A stretch of 64,000 bases of DNA from UBA1672 sp965263215 (GCA_965263215.1 OZ253663.1:620001-684000); one strand, 5' to 3'. Shown: positions 9,014-17,801, counted from the first letter of the stretch. Translations and numbers: made by a program. Notes: generated by a model from the letters alone, not told the origin.

Positions 9014-9787
9014 ATGAATGATTTCCAAGATAAGAATATCTGGATTATCGGGTGCAGCAGCGGTATAGGTTATGCTCTTGCCAAGGAATTATCGGGGCGT
9101 GGTGCAAAATTAATCTTATCGGCACGTCGGAAGGATAAGCTTGAGACCCTTAATGCAGAATTAGGCGGCACACATCTTATATGTCCTGTGGATGTCGGTG
9201 ATTATGAATCTGTTTGCCATGCGGTTGGCACTATAAAGGAAACACAACCTAAACTGGATAGTGTACTTTTTCTTGCGGCGACGTTTTCACCGCATGACGG
9301 GCAGAAAAAGGATATTTCGACAATACATGAAATGCTGAATGTGAATCTTGGTGGTGCGTTCAATATGCTTGATGTTGTTCTGCCAATATATGAAGAACAG
9401 GGTTTCGGTCAGATACTGCTATGTGGCTCTGTTGCTGGATTTCGAGGTTTACCAACAGGACAGCCTTATTGCGCAGGTAAGGCGGCGATCATTAATCTGG
9501 CGGAAAGTCTGAAGATGGATTTAGAAGGCAAAAATATTGATGTAAAGGTTATCAATCCGGGGTTCGTAAAAACACCTATTACTGATAAAAACGACTTCCC
9601 TATGCCGATGATGATTGAGGCCGATGAGGCAGCAAAGGCGATAGCTAAAGGCATGCAATCACGTAGTTTTGAAATCCATTTTCCTAAAAAATTCACCTAT
9701 TTGATGAAATTGTTACACATTTTACCTGCGCCGATTTATTTTTGGGTAATGCGTAGGGTGCGCAATCATGCTCTCAAATCAATGTAA
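9014..9787 (+). CDS. Short-chain dehydrogenase/reductase (SDR)
   Basis: 257 residues, classical SDR: cofactor loop GCSSGIGYALAKEL near residue 13, the Asn of LNVNLGGAF, Ser in LLCGSVAG and the catalytic PYCAGKAA (YxxxK). The C terminus (FTYLMKLLHILPAPIYFWVMRRV) is hydrophobic and may touch the membrane, as in several lipid-acting SDRs. It follows the epimerase by 9 bases, and a role in envelope polysaccharide or lipid metabolism is an inference from context. The substrate is unknown. Confidence 0.85.
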   Translation: MNDFQDKNIWIIGCSSGIGYALAKELSGRGAKLILSARRKDKLETLNAELGGTHLICPVDVGDYESVCHAVGTIKETQPKLDSVLFLAATFSPHDGQKKDISTIHEMLNVNLGGAFNMLDVVLPIYEEQGFGQILLCGSVAGFRGLPTGQPYCAGKAAIINLAESLKMDLEGKNIDVKVINPGFVKTPITDKNDFPMPMMIEADEAAKAIAKGMQSRSFEIHFPKKFTYLMKLLHILPAPIYFWVMRRVRNHALKSM

Positions 9788-9804
9788 CATTTTGCTTTTT
9801 TGCG

Positions 9805-10758
9805 ATGAATAAAACTTATATGAGTTCTGCGCGCAGTATATCCAAATATTCTGATCCAAAAGTCACCGCTAAAGGCGAAAGACGTGCATGGGTTGATTTA
9901 AGTGCACTTAAGACGTTGTGGTTTAATACGGGCACGCTTTGTAATCTGGCCTGTGAGAATTGTTACATTGAATCCACTCCCAAGAATGATCGACTTGTGT
10001 ATTTGAGCATCTTTGAAATTGTGGAGTATCTGGATGAGATAACACGCGAAGAATATTCAACCGAGGAAATTGGTATTACGGGCGGGGAACCGTTCATGAA
10101 CCCCGATATTATTTCGATTATGGAAGAATGTCTGAAGCGTGATTTTAAATTGCTTGTGCTCACCAATGCCATGCGTCCGATGATGAAATGTGAAAATGAT
10201 CTTCTACGGCTGAATAGGGTTTACGGCAATCAAATGACCATTCGTGTTTCAGTTGATCATTATAAAAAGGAAATGCATGAAGAAGAACGCGGCCCGAGAT
10301 CGTGGGAGCCTATGATGAAGGGGTTAGTTTGGCTGTCGGAGAATAACTTTAATATTGATATCGCAGGTCGTACGCGTTGGGGAGAAGATGAGGTAGAATT
10401 ACGTGATGGGTTTTCGGCCTTCTTTAAGGAGCACAATATCAATATTGATGCTCATGACAAAAAACAACTCATCCTCTTTCCTGAAATGGATGAAAAAGCC
10501 AAAGTACCGGAAATTACGACCGAATGTTGGGACATTTTAGGTGTATCACCAGAGGATATGATGTGTAGCTCTTCGCGCATGGTAGTCAAACGTAAGGAAG
10601 ATGATAAACCATCTGTGATGGCGTGCACGTTATTGGCGTATGATCAGCAATTCAATATGGGGCAGACTTTGAAGGAAGCAGATCGTCCAGTCTCCCTTAA
10701 CCACCCACATTGCGCAAAGTTTTGTGTGCTTGGCGGCGGGGCGTGTAGCGTTAGTTAA
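9805..10758 (+). CDS. Radical SAM protein with C-terminal cysteine-rich region
   Basis: 317 residues. CNLACENC (about residues 48-55) is the CxxxCxxC [4Fe-4S]/SAM motif, followed by GITGGEPFMNPD, the GGE SAM-binding strand. The C-terminal third has six further Cys (TTECWD, DMMCSS, VMACTL, HPHCAKFCVL and GACSVS), suggesting an auxiliary cluster. The two overlapping convergent genes are TIGR04282 and TIGR04283 transferases, which are defined by co-occurrence with radical SAM genes. The 8-base tail overlap with the TIGR04282 gene (10751) is convergent. The substrate is unknown; it does not obviously match ArsS. Confidence 0.85.
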   Translation: MNKTYMSSARSISKYSDPKVTAKGERRAWVDLSALKTLWFNTGTLCNLACENCYIESTPKNDRLVYLSIFEIVEYLDEITREEYSTEEIGITGGEPFMNPDIISIMEECLKRDFKLLVLTNAMRPMMKCENDLLRLNRVYGNQMTIRVSVDHYKKEMHEEERGPRSWEPMMKGLVWLSENNFNIDIAGRTRWGEDEVELRDGFSAFFKEHNINIDAHDKKQLILFPEMDEKAKVPEITTECWDILGVSPEDMMCSSSRMVVKRKEDDKPSVMACTLLAYDQQFNMGQTLKEADRPVSLNHPHCAKFCVLGGGACSVS

Positions 10759-11395
10759 AGTCGTTTTCGGCGATCCAGTCCACGATTGTTCTTTGTTGAT
10801 CGCTCATATTTTCCGGCATTTCACTTTTGAGGTAACGCAAGTCTGCATGCCTGTCGATATCGCTGAACATCTGCAAGTGTGCGGGAACAGAAGGAAGTTG
10901 TTCAACGAGCTTCGCACGCGTTTCTTCTGTGCTCCAAGGGACACTTGTCCAGATGCTGCGTTCAACGGGTTTGCGCCCGCCAAATAAATAATAACCGCCA
11001 TCATGCGCCGGACCGATGACAAAATCATGGGTATCAAGAGAATCGAAAGCCTCTTGCAGAATGTAGGGGCAAAGCTGCGGCGCATCTGCGCAGGATAGAA
11101 AGACACGTTCATGGTTTATAAGAAGCGTTTTGTATATATGATCTTGTCGTTCACCGAGGCCGCCTTCGCCTGTATGTATGGTTTTAAAATCAGACCAGAG
11201 TGGATCATCGCATCCCTCTTTTTCCGCCACCGCCCAAATAATATCGGCATCAATTTTCTTTGCTGTTTCTTTGATCGCATCTAAGCACAGCATGAAAAAT
11301 TCTACCGCTTTTTCCTCACCGATAGATTGTGCAAGGCGCGTTTTGACTGGTGACAAAGAAGGTGTTTTTACGAAAATGGCGAGAGCAGTGCTCAT
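10751..11395 (-). CDS. TIGR04282-family transferase (DUF2064, glycosyltransferase A-like)
   Basis: 214 residues starting at ATG 11395, whose ATGA overlaps the stop of the upstream TIGR04283 gene; a longer in-frame start at 11419 is less likely. FVKTPSLSPVKTRLAQSIG, CADAPQLCPYILQEAF and VIGPAHDGGYYLFGG are the hallmark segments of this GT-A-like nucleotidyl/glycosyl transferase family, named transferase 1 of the radical SAM/selenodomain cluster. It is coupled to the TIGR04283 gene and convergent with the radical SAM gene. Confidence 0.88.
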   Translation of the reverse strand: MSTALAIFVKTPSLSPVKTRLAQSIGEEKAVEFFMLCLDAIKETAKKIDADIIWAVAEKEGCDDPLWSDFKTIHTGEGGLGERQDHIYKTLLINHERVFLSCADAPQLCPYILQEAFDSLDTHDFVIGPAHDGGYYLFGGRKPVERSIWTSVPWSTEETRAKLVEQLPSVPAHLQMFSDIDRHADLRYLKSEMPENMSDQQRTIVDWIAENDFN

Positions 11396-12000
11396 GATAT
11401 ACCTCGCATTAATTTCCATGCCTGTGGAATTGAGATTTTAATCCAGATCCATTGGTAAAGAGCTGTTAATTTCAGCCATCCCCGCTCTTTGTATTTGCGT
11501 GGGCTGGTGGTGATTGTGGCAGGGGTGCGTTTTGGGTTAATGCCCAACCTGCGTGCTTTCCAAAGAAATAAAAGATCTTCCGCGATTGTACAATCTTCAG
11601 GGAAGCCGCCTATCTTGTCGAAGTTGGTTTTTGAAATGCAAAATCCCTGATCGCCGAAGGGAATGCCTAAAAGCTGAGAGCGCATATTTGCCCCTAACGC
11701 ATTTATGCTAGGCAAGCCACCACCTTCAAAGGCGAGATCAAAATAATGCAGGTTATCAGGATTCTTGCTCAGCGACTGTTCAAGTTTCACTAACGCACCT
11801 TGGTCAAGACGGCTATCTGCATGGAGAAACCACAGGAAATCGTTGGCTGCCTTGTGGGCGCCCGCATTTAGGCTTGTTGCGCGCGAGTTCTCGGAGATAC
11901 AGATAATCTCGGCATTCACATCCTTTAAATCACCCATCAATTTTTCATGCGCGGATTCATTGGGTGCGAGTGGAATGATGATGCTGACATTTTCAAGCAT
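11392..12000 (-). CDS. TIGR04283-family glycosyltransferase (GT2-like)
   Basis: 202 residues with a GT-A fold pattern: VSIIIPLAPNE at the N terminus, ATSLNAGAHKAANDFLWFLHADSRL (DxD-like HADS), FGDQGFCISKTNFDKIGGFPED and AEDLLFLWKAR. This is transferase 2 of the radical SAM/selenodomain cluster. Its ATG overlaps by one base the TGA of a 17-codon methyltransferase remnant (TGATG). No strong ribosome site of its own is visible, so translation is probably coupled to that short frame. Confidence 0.88.
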   Translation of the reverse strand: MLENVSIIIPLAPNESAHEKLMGDLKDVNAEIICISENSRATSLNAGAHKAANDFLWFLHADSRLDQGALVKLEQSLSKNPDNLHYFDLAFEGGGLPSINALGANMRSQLLGIPFGDQGFCISKTNFDKIGGFPEDCTIAEDLLFLWKARRLGINPKRTPATITTSPRKYKERGWLKLTALYQWIWIKISIPQAWKLMRGIS

Positions 12001-12053
12001 CAGAGAATCTTGCCGTAATAATCTTTAACCTTTTCTTCTATCTCGGCGCTCAT
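12000..12053 (-). pseudogene. 17-codon remnant of the cluster's methyltransferase (ArsM-like)
   Basis: A short minus-strand frame, MSAEIEEKVKDYYGKIL followed by TGA, has a good ribosome binding site (AAGGGA, 7 bases before ATG). The pattern (V)xxYYGKxL is how the SAM methyltransferase of this cluster begins, as I recall from family members that continue SxDLxTxACC. Here the frame stops exactly at the start of the TIGR04283 gene. The parsimonious reading is a deletion that removed the methyltransferase body and left its start, now serving as a translated leader for the glycosyltransferase. It is far too short to be an enzyme. Confidence 0.55.
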
Positions 12054-12066
12054 TTGTGTCCCTTTT

Positions 12067-13491
12067 CTAAAATGGTAATTTTTGGAGTAAATTCACAATA
12101 AAACGTGTGCGATCACTAAACAAGGAGGGGGTAAACCATGACCCTGCCGCGCGCTTACTGATTTCGCCCAAAGTCGGATAGGGTGCAATGATCGATGTGA
12201 TGTCTTTAAGTATCATCCCCTTGGTAATGGCCAGTGACCATATACCAATCAATTCGCCAGCATTCGGGCCTATTATTCCCGCACCTAAAATCTTGCCTTT
12301 TTTCGTAGCGACCACTTTGATCATACCCTCGGTGCGGTGAGCAGCTTGGGCGCGGTCATTCTCATCGAAATTCCAGTTTACTGTTTTGACATTATTTTTG
12401 CCATGTTCCTTTATTGCCATGTCCTCGGTCAGGCCGACATTGGCAAGCTCAGGATCGCTGTAGGTCACCCAAGGCAGGGCTTTGTAATCTACCTTTGCAG
12501 GTATTTTAAAACAGATATTGCGAATGATTATTCCCGCATGATAGCCCGCAACGTGGGTGAATTGCGGCCCTCCGGCGACATCACCGATGGCAAAGATGTG
12601 TTTTTGCGATGTACGCATGCGTTTATCGATGGTGATGCCTGCTTTATCGAACGCCACACCGGCTTTATCCAGGCCTAGATTGGTATTGGGTTTGCGCCCA
12701 GTTGCGATCAGGATATGTGATCCTTCAATGTTCAATGCTGTACCATCTTTTTCGGCCTTAACGGTAACCCCGCTTTCTGTATGTTTAACGGATTGAACAC
12801 TAATATGTTCATGTAAATTTACGCCTTCATCTGTAAGCTGTTTACGCAATATTTCCACCAGTTCTGGATCGTCTTTTGGCATGATAGAGGCCATATCCAG
12901 AATGCTGACCTCGCAGCCAAGACGCCTGTGCGCCTGCCCCATTTCGATACCGATTGGCCCGCCGCCGATAATCACCAGATGTTCCGGCTTTTCACGTAGA
13001 TCAAAGATATTTTCATTGGTGTAGGTTTTGTCCGCTTCTAATCCATCGATAGGAGGTAGTGCTGCACGTGACCCTGTGGCAATCACAAAATAACGCGCGG
13101 TTATTGTTTGCTCTCCTGCCTGAACCATTTTTTCATCAAGGAACGTTGCTTCCTCACGGATGACGGTCACGCCTAAATTTTCGAAACGTTCCTGTGAGTC
13201 ATGTGGTTCAATAACACTGATTACGCCAAAGACATGGTCTTTGACGGCGGCGAAATCAATTTCCGGTTCTTGTGGCGTGATGCCGAAAATTTCTGATTTG
13301 CGAAAGGCTTGGGCTGTTTTTGCGGCTTCGAGTAAAGCTTTGGAAGGCACACATCCTGTATTCAGACAATCGCCGCCCATCTCTGCTTTTTCGATCAGGG
13401 CGGTTTTGAGGCCAAGCTGTGCAGCGCCTGCGGCGACTGATAACCCGCCAGACCCCGCACCGATAATACAGATATCAAATTTCTGGTTCAT
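12067..13491 (-). CDS. FAD/NAD-dependent pyridine nucleotide-disulfide oxidoreductase (mercuric reductase-like)
   Basis: 474 residues. FAD loop GAGSGGLSVAAGAAQLG, redox-active CLNTGC (GGDCLNTGCVPSKALL), NAD loop IIGGGPIGIEMGQAHRRLG and ATGRKPNT, then a C-terminal dimerisation domain. At the place where dihydrolipoamide or mercuric reductases carry the catalytic HP, this protein reads APYPTLGEISKRAAG, so the His is a Tyr. This, and the adjacent TVP38 gene overlapping by 17 bases, fit the oxidoreductase subgroup found with TVP38/TMEM64 proteins. It is not evidence of mercury resistance. The substrate is unknown. Confidence 0.85.
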   Translation of the reverse strand: MNQKFDICIIGAGSGGLSVAAGAAQLGLKTALIEKAEMGGDCLNTGCVPSKALLEAAKTAQAFRKSEIFGITPQEPEIDFAAVKDHVFGVISVIEPHDSQERFENLGVTVIREEATFLDEKMVQAGEQTITARYFVIATGSRAALPPIDGLEADKTYTNENIFDLREKPEHLVIIGGGPIGIEMGQAHRRLGCEVSILDMASIMPKDDPELVEILRKQLTDEGVNLHEHISVQSVKHTESGVTVKAEKDGTALNIEGSHILIATGRKPNTNLGLDKAGVAFDKAGITIDKRMRTSQKHIFAIGDVAGGPQFTHVAGYHAGIIIRNICFKIPAKVDYKALPWVTYSDPELANVGLTEDMAIKEHGKNNVKTVNWNFDENDRAQAAHRTEGMIKVVATKKGKILGAGIIGPNAGELIGIWSLAITKGMILKDITSIIAPYPTLGEISKRAAGSWFTPSLFSDRTRFIVNLLQKLPF

Positions 13492-14245
13492 TATTTTTCG
13501 CCTTTAATTGTTTATACAGGGTCGGGATGAGCGCAAAAACACCGAGCAAGCTAAAGGCCAATAGGGTTTGCGTTGACACTAAATCACTCAAGCGTTCTAT
13601 ATCGCCCAACTGCTCACCCAAATTAACGTAAACAAAACTGCCTGGGATAATCCCGAAAAATGTGGTCAGGGCAAAGGTTCGTAAGGGTATGTTGAACAGG
13701 GCAGGGGCGATATTCACCAAAAAGAACGGGAATATGGGTACAAGCCTCATGAATAGTAAATAACCCACGGCGTTGTCCTTCATGTTCGATTCAATGCGTT
13801 TATAAAGACCGCCCGCCTTTTCGCGCAATGTCGTCCCAAGTGATGTTTGTGCGACCATGAAGACAATGACTGCCCCAATGGTTGCGGCAGTGACGACATA
13901 GATCGTGCCGAGCCATTTGCCGAATAAAAATCCGCCAGCAAGTGTTAATGGCGTAGCGATGGGTAAGGAAAGTGCGACTGAAAGGGTGTATAATCCTATA
14001 AATCCGAGGGCTGTGAGAATGCCGTTATTGTACACTAAGGTTTGAAGGGCTTCTTTATTTTCTTGAAGAGCCTCAAGACTGATCTTTTCATGCACCTCAA
14101 AAATATACGCAACAATCATCATAGTTAGGACGATGATGAGGGAAGTGAATTTTTTTAAGATATTGTTTTTATTTTCTTTATCGTTGGACAAGTCTTTTCC
14201 AGTACTCTTGTTTAGCCTTAGTCGTCCTGTTTTTTTATTCGTCAT
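13475..14245 (-). CDS. TVP38/TMEM64 family membrane protein
   Basis: 256 residues from the ATG at 14245 (a TTG-initiated extension to 14293 is possible but unlikely). After a basic N terminus come about five to six membrane segments: FTSLIIVLTMMIVAYIF, ILTALGFIGLYTLSVAL, the signature LPIATPLTLAGGFLFGKWLGTIYVVTAATIGAVIVF, VGYLLFMRLVPIFPFFLVNIA and TLLAFSLLGVFALIP. Families of this DedA-like fold are linked to lipid scrambling or transport. It is first in a minus-strand operon with the oxidoreductase and transferases. Confidence 0.9.
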   Translation of the reverse strand: MTNKKTGRLRLNKSTGKDLSNDKENKNNILKKFTSLIIVLTMMIVAYIFEVHEKISLEALQENKEALQTLVYNNGILTALGFIGLYTLSVALSLPIATPLTLAGGFLFGKWLGTIYVVTAATIGAVIVFMVAQTSLGTTLREKAGGLYKRIESNMKDNAVGYLLFMRLVPIFPFFLVNIAPALFNIPLRTFALTTFFGIIPGSFVYVNLGEQLGDIERLSDLVSTQTLLAFSLLGVFALIPTLYKQLKAKNNEPEI

Positions 14246-14354
14246 TGCTACTCTGAACGTTACTGCAAGAGAAATGAAGGTGAAATGCTCCAAAATTGTA
14301 CAGTTACGATTTATTTGCTAGGTTTCGTGTGGATATACTAAAGGGAGATAGACG

Positions 14355-14681
14355 ATGAGTAAGCTAGATTATGATTTTAGTTTGGGTGATGATATACCCC
14401 ACGATTCAATCAAAGATGCGTTCTTAAACCTAAAAAATGCGGCTGATAGCGATGATCCTGATCGTCGATGGGATGCACTGGATGCAATGAAAATGCTGGC
14501 AAAATCATCTTCGCAATATGGCGGCAGCCCTGAATTAAGGGAAGCTGGCTTGGCGGTTATGGCGCAAATGCAAAATGATGATCCGGATGATGAAGTGCGC
14601 ACAAAGGCGGAGCGCGAGCACAGTATTTTGAGCCATTATCACACCACACTTGATAATGAGATGGGTGCTGATTTGGGCTAA
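14355..14681 (+). CDS. Hypothetical acidic helical protein
   Basis: 108 residues, preceded by a good ribosome site (GGGAGATAG). No signal peptide or membrane segment. The sequence is strongly acidic (ADSDDPDRRWDALDAMK, NDDPDDEVRTKAE) and looks all-helical with a possible pair of HEAT-like helices. I do not recognise a family. It is divergent from the TVP38 operon and followed by the PQQ-propeller gene after 113 bases. Confidence 0.6.
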   Translation: MSKLDYDFSLGDDIPHDSIKDAFLNLKNAADSDDPDRRWDALDAMKMLAKSSSQYGGSPELREAGLAVMAQMQNDDPDDEVRTKAEREHSILSHYHTTLDNEMGADLG

Positions 14682-14794
14682 CTCTCAGCATTGATATAAA
14701 AAATAATGATATTTCCTCCAAGGAATCTCTGGCTTGCTGCGTCATATAAATAAGATATAGTTTTATTTATATGCGGTGAGGTCAAAAGATAGCC

Positions 14795-16186
14795 ATGAAA
14801 AAGTCATTTTACGCGCCAGGAAGGCTCTATTTCTTTCCTGCTTTTTTACCTCTTGTTGAAATTGTACCTTGGTTGATCAGTTTACTGGGGTTGGTCGCGG
14901 CGGCGGCGGGTTTTTCTTTTTCCGGTTTCTTTAAGAAATATAAGAAAATACTTGTCTGTTTTTCTGTTCTTTGCTTCGCAACAGTTGCCGGTATTTGGAT
15001 TGCGTCCGTACCCGCAGGGGAATTAGGGGATAAAGGAAGTGTTCTTTTAAATTCGAAGCAATTTCCCTCTGTTATCGTTTATAGCGCAGTTGAGCAAAGC
15101 AGTGAACATCGTTTACCCCGTTTCGCTGAGAAATGGTCAGTGACGACAAAACATCAAATTCTTTCAACGCCTGTTATACAAGATGATCTACTGATTTATG
15201 GGTCTTATAAGGGCACGTTAGAGGCCGTATCAAGGCAAAGCGGTAAAGCAATTTGGTCATTGCCTAAGGATACATATGTCATGTCATTGTCGAAAGATAA
15301 TGAAGGCAACATTTATGCCGGTGAAGGGCTTCACGAAACGCAGATCGCAACACTTACATCCTTCAATGTCAAAAACAGAACGGTTAATTGGCAAAGAAAA
15401 TTTATAGGCCATATCGAAAGCCCGCCTGTAATTGATGAAAAAAGTAATCGCGTATGGATGAGCTCAGGACCGGGAGGTTTGTGGGCTATGAATAAAGATA
15501 ATGGGGATGTCCATCTTCATGCACCATTAGGCCACCTTGATTCAAGGGCTTTGGTTTATGATAACAAGGTTTATGTGCAGGCGCAGGCTGATGAAGACAT
15601 AAACTTAACAACATTTTCTGCATTAAATGAAGACACTGGGGAAACAATATGGCAGATATCGCAGCCCGGACAACCTTGGGGATCTCCGATATTGCATAGA
15701 AATCAAAAAATGATGTTTAGTACCACGGGATTAGGGCAAATTGGCGTGCAAAGAAGAACGGATAAGGGATGGGCGTATGCAATTTCATTGGATGGAGAAA
15801 TCATTTGGCAAATAGAGCTTCCCGGTATGGCTTTGCAGCCCGGGATTTATATACCTGACGACAATTTGATTATTCATACTATGAAATCAGGCGAAATCAT
15901 TGCGCTTGAAGCAACGCATGGTGGGGTAAGATGGCAGGTCAAAGCAGGAGAAAGCTTTATGGCTAGATCTACATTTATTGATCACCTGCAGAGGCCAATG
16001 ATTGCCTCGATCTCGTATGATGGTCATTTCGCTATCAGAGATGCCAGAACGGGCAGGAAGATAGCCAGTGCCATAGTCGGTAAATATTCGTCTTCTGCTC
16101 CCGTTGTATCGGGAGACACGATTTATACTATGAGCGCTTATGAAATCACCGCATTTGGTGGCTTGTACAGTCTGGAAGGGCAGTAA
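14795..16186 (+). CDS. Membrane-anchored PQQ-type beta-propeller protein
   Basis: 463 residues. The N terminus has two hydrophobic segments (VEIVPWLISLLGLVAAAAGFSF and ILVCFSVLCFATVAGIWIAS). From about residue 110 there are repeated propeller blades of the PQQ-enzyme-repeat type: LEAVSRQSGKAIWSLP, FNVKNRTVNWQRKF, LNEDTGETIWQIS, ISLDGEIIWQIEL and LEATHGGVRWQVKAG. The blade pattern G-x-x-x-W is clear. It may bind ligands or proteins at the membrane; no catalytic residues of PQQ dehydrogenases were recognised. The next gene starts 2 bases after the stop, so the pair is an operon. Confidence 0.75.
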   Translation: MKKSFYAPGRLYFFPAFLPLVEIVPWLISLLGLVAAAAGFSFSGFFKKYKKILVCFSVLCFATVAGIWIASVPAGELGDKGSVLLNSKQFPSVIVYSAVEQSSEHRLPRFAEKWSVTTKHQILSTPVIQDDLLIYGSYKGTLEAVSRQSGKAIWSLPKDTYVMSLSKDNEGNIYAGEGLHETQIATLTSFNVKNRTVNWQRKFIGHIESPPVIDEKSNRVWMSSGPGGLWAMNKDNGDVHLHAPLGHLDSRALVYDNKVYVQAQADEDINLTTFSALNEDTGETIWQISQPGQPWGSPILHRNQKMMFSTTGLGQIGVQRRTDKGWAYAISLDGEIIWQIELPGMALQPGIYIPDDNLIIHTMKSGEIIALEATHGGVRWQVKAGESFMARSTFIDHLQRPMIASISYDGHFAIRDARTGRKIASAIVGKYSSSAPVVSGDTIYTMSAYEITAFGGLYSLEGQ

Positions 16187-16188
16187 AG

Positions 16189-17217
16189 ATGGCATCTTTG
16201 TGGCTTAAATTTCCGGATGAAGTGCTTTTTTCTCATAATTTTACGGAAGAAACACGCATCATTTTACAGCAGATATTCAGTAATTCTGAGAGTGATTCAC
16301 CATGGTTGCAAGCGTTATCTTTGTTGAAATTTCAAAGGCAGGCAACAAACAAGATACTGATTAAGTGGTATGAAAACACCCCATATTTCAACTGGTCATT
16401 ATATACTCAATTGATTAGTGGCGGCGGTGCGCACATCGTCAAAGAAAGTGATGGTGGGTTTTCACAGTCTTTTAGTTATAAGGTGAAACATATATGGGGT
16501 CTTATCGCGGTGCAGTGGAAGGTTGCCCGTTTTCTTACTAGAAAACCCGTAATTGAAAATCCGTTAGTTGAAAGTATTGCGCTTGGAATTGCCATGCAGT
16601 CTTTGATTATGAGAATGAATGTTGATGATGATCGCTTGGCTAAATGGTTGTCCATGCCTGAGGGTGCGCCTTCAAAGCACAAAAAAACCGTAGAGCAAAT
16701 TCAAGCCATTCAAATGAGAAGAACAGAAATTACGGATGTTTGGCATCAGGAATTCCCGTCTGCTGTTTCAGAAATTACGAATGAAGATTTGCCTGATTAT
16801 TTTTGGGATGATGATGTTCCGAATGTTATCAAAAAAGATACTGCCATTTTAGCGTTTCCAAAAGACGGGATATGGAAGGGAAAGTCAGTTTGTGCAGGAA
16901 ATGCGGTTGGTCTGGTGATTGTGATTGATCGAAATATTGATCCTCAAGCGATAAAAGATATTAGGAATTCTCAAAAAGAGCCAATTATATTGCTGTTTAA
17001 ACACGCCCGACCTGAAACAACTGAATTTTTTGAGTATGCGGATGCTATTATTTATTGTAACGGGGGTGTCTTATCACACGCGTGTACAGTTGCCAGAGAA
17101 ATGAGAGTTCCCTGTGTTACGGCCGTGGGTAATGAGTTTTTTCATTTGATAAAAAACAGCGATCAGGATTTGTTTGTGCTGGTTGATGCGCATAATGGTT
17201 TCGTAAAGTTAAACTAA
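16189..17217 (+). CDS. Protein with C-terminal PEP-utilising (phosphohistidine swivelling) domain
   Basis: 342 residues. The last 90 residues hold GNAVGLVIVIDR and GGVLSHACTVAREMRVPCVTAVG, the phosphohistidine loop of PEP synthase/PPDK/EI-type enzymes with its His in LSHAC. The N-terminal 230 residues are helical and do not look like the ATP-grasp or PEP-binding domains, so this is a stand-alone swivelling domain joined to an unknown domain. Two bases separate it from the propeller gene. Function unknown; a phosphotransfer role is inferred. Confidence 0.7.
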   Translation: MASLWLKFPDEVLFSHNFTEETRIILQQIFSNSESDSPWLQALSLLKFQRQATNKILIKWYENTPYFNWSLYTQLISGGGAHIVKESDGGFSQSFSYKVKHIWGLIAVQWKVARFLTRKPVIENPLVESIALGIAMQSLIMRMNVDDDRLAKWLSMPEGAPSKHKKTVEQIQAIQMRRTEITDVWHQEFPSAVSEITNEDLPDYFWDDDVPNVIKKDTAILAFPKDGIWKGKSVCAGNAVGLVIVIDRNIDPQAIKDIRNSQKEPIILLFKHARPETTEFFEYADAIIYCNGGVLSHACTVAREMRVPCVTAVGNEFFHLIKNSDQDLFVLVDAHNGFVKLN

Positions 17218-17301
17218 TATTTGCAAATCAATGATTTTTTTAACAGAATGGTAGTTACTATATCTTGTAATCAAACAGCCCTTTAACTTGAAAATCAAAA
17301 A

Positions 17302-17685
17302 ATGACCCAAAATGTAAAAATATTAATAGTTGAAGATGATGCTGCCGATATTGCGTTAATTCGTAGACGCATAAATGATGTGTGGCCAGATGCCATTATT
17401 GAGTCCAGTACTAGTCTGGGTGAAGCCTATGCGGAGCACATGAGGCTTAACTTTAATCTGGTGCTTCTTGATTTGAACTTGCCCGATGCTTATGGCGCGA
17501 AGACAGTCGAGGAATTAAGACGTTTAAACAAAAAGGTGCCTGTGGTCGTGATTACCGGCATGGAGACAGACAGGGAAGTCAGTCAGGCGCTAAAGTTGGG
17601 TGCTAATCATGTTGTTTTGAAGTCTCAAATTATGTCAGATGACTTTTTGGATATACTCAAGCAGCATGCTGTTATCGAGGAGTAA
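17302..17685 (+). CDS. Response regulator, receiver domain only
   Basis: 127 residues covering one CheY-like domain: IVEDDAADIALIRRRI (acidic pocket), phosphoacceptor Asp in VLLDLNLPDAYG, Thr in VVITGME and Lys in HVVLKSQ. No output domain, so it acts as a phosphorelay intermediate or by protein contact. A sensor-less histidine kinase follows 116 bases downstream and is the likely partner. No ribosome site stands out before the ATG. Confidence 0.88.
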   Translation: MTQNVKILIVEDDAADIALIRRRINDVWPDAIIESSTSLGEAYAEHMRLNFNLVLLDLNLPDAYGAKTVEELRRLNKKVPVVVITGMETDREVSQALKLGANHVVLKSQIMSDDFLDILKQHAVIEE

Positions 17686-17801
17686 GTTTCGAGTATCTCA
17701 ATAAATACCTAATAAATTGAAGTGTGAATTCTGTCTTATAACTATTGAGTTTATGCAGTTTAGTTATTGCTAATTTAAGGAATTGATGAATAACATAAGA
17801 G

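Noticed and set aside
12067..13491. Mercury-resistance gene merA
   Set aside because: No N-terminal HMA domain, no C-terminal vicinal Cys pair and no merR/T/P nearby; the neighbourhood is the radical SAM/TVP38 cluster.
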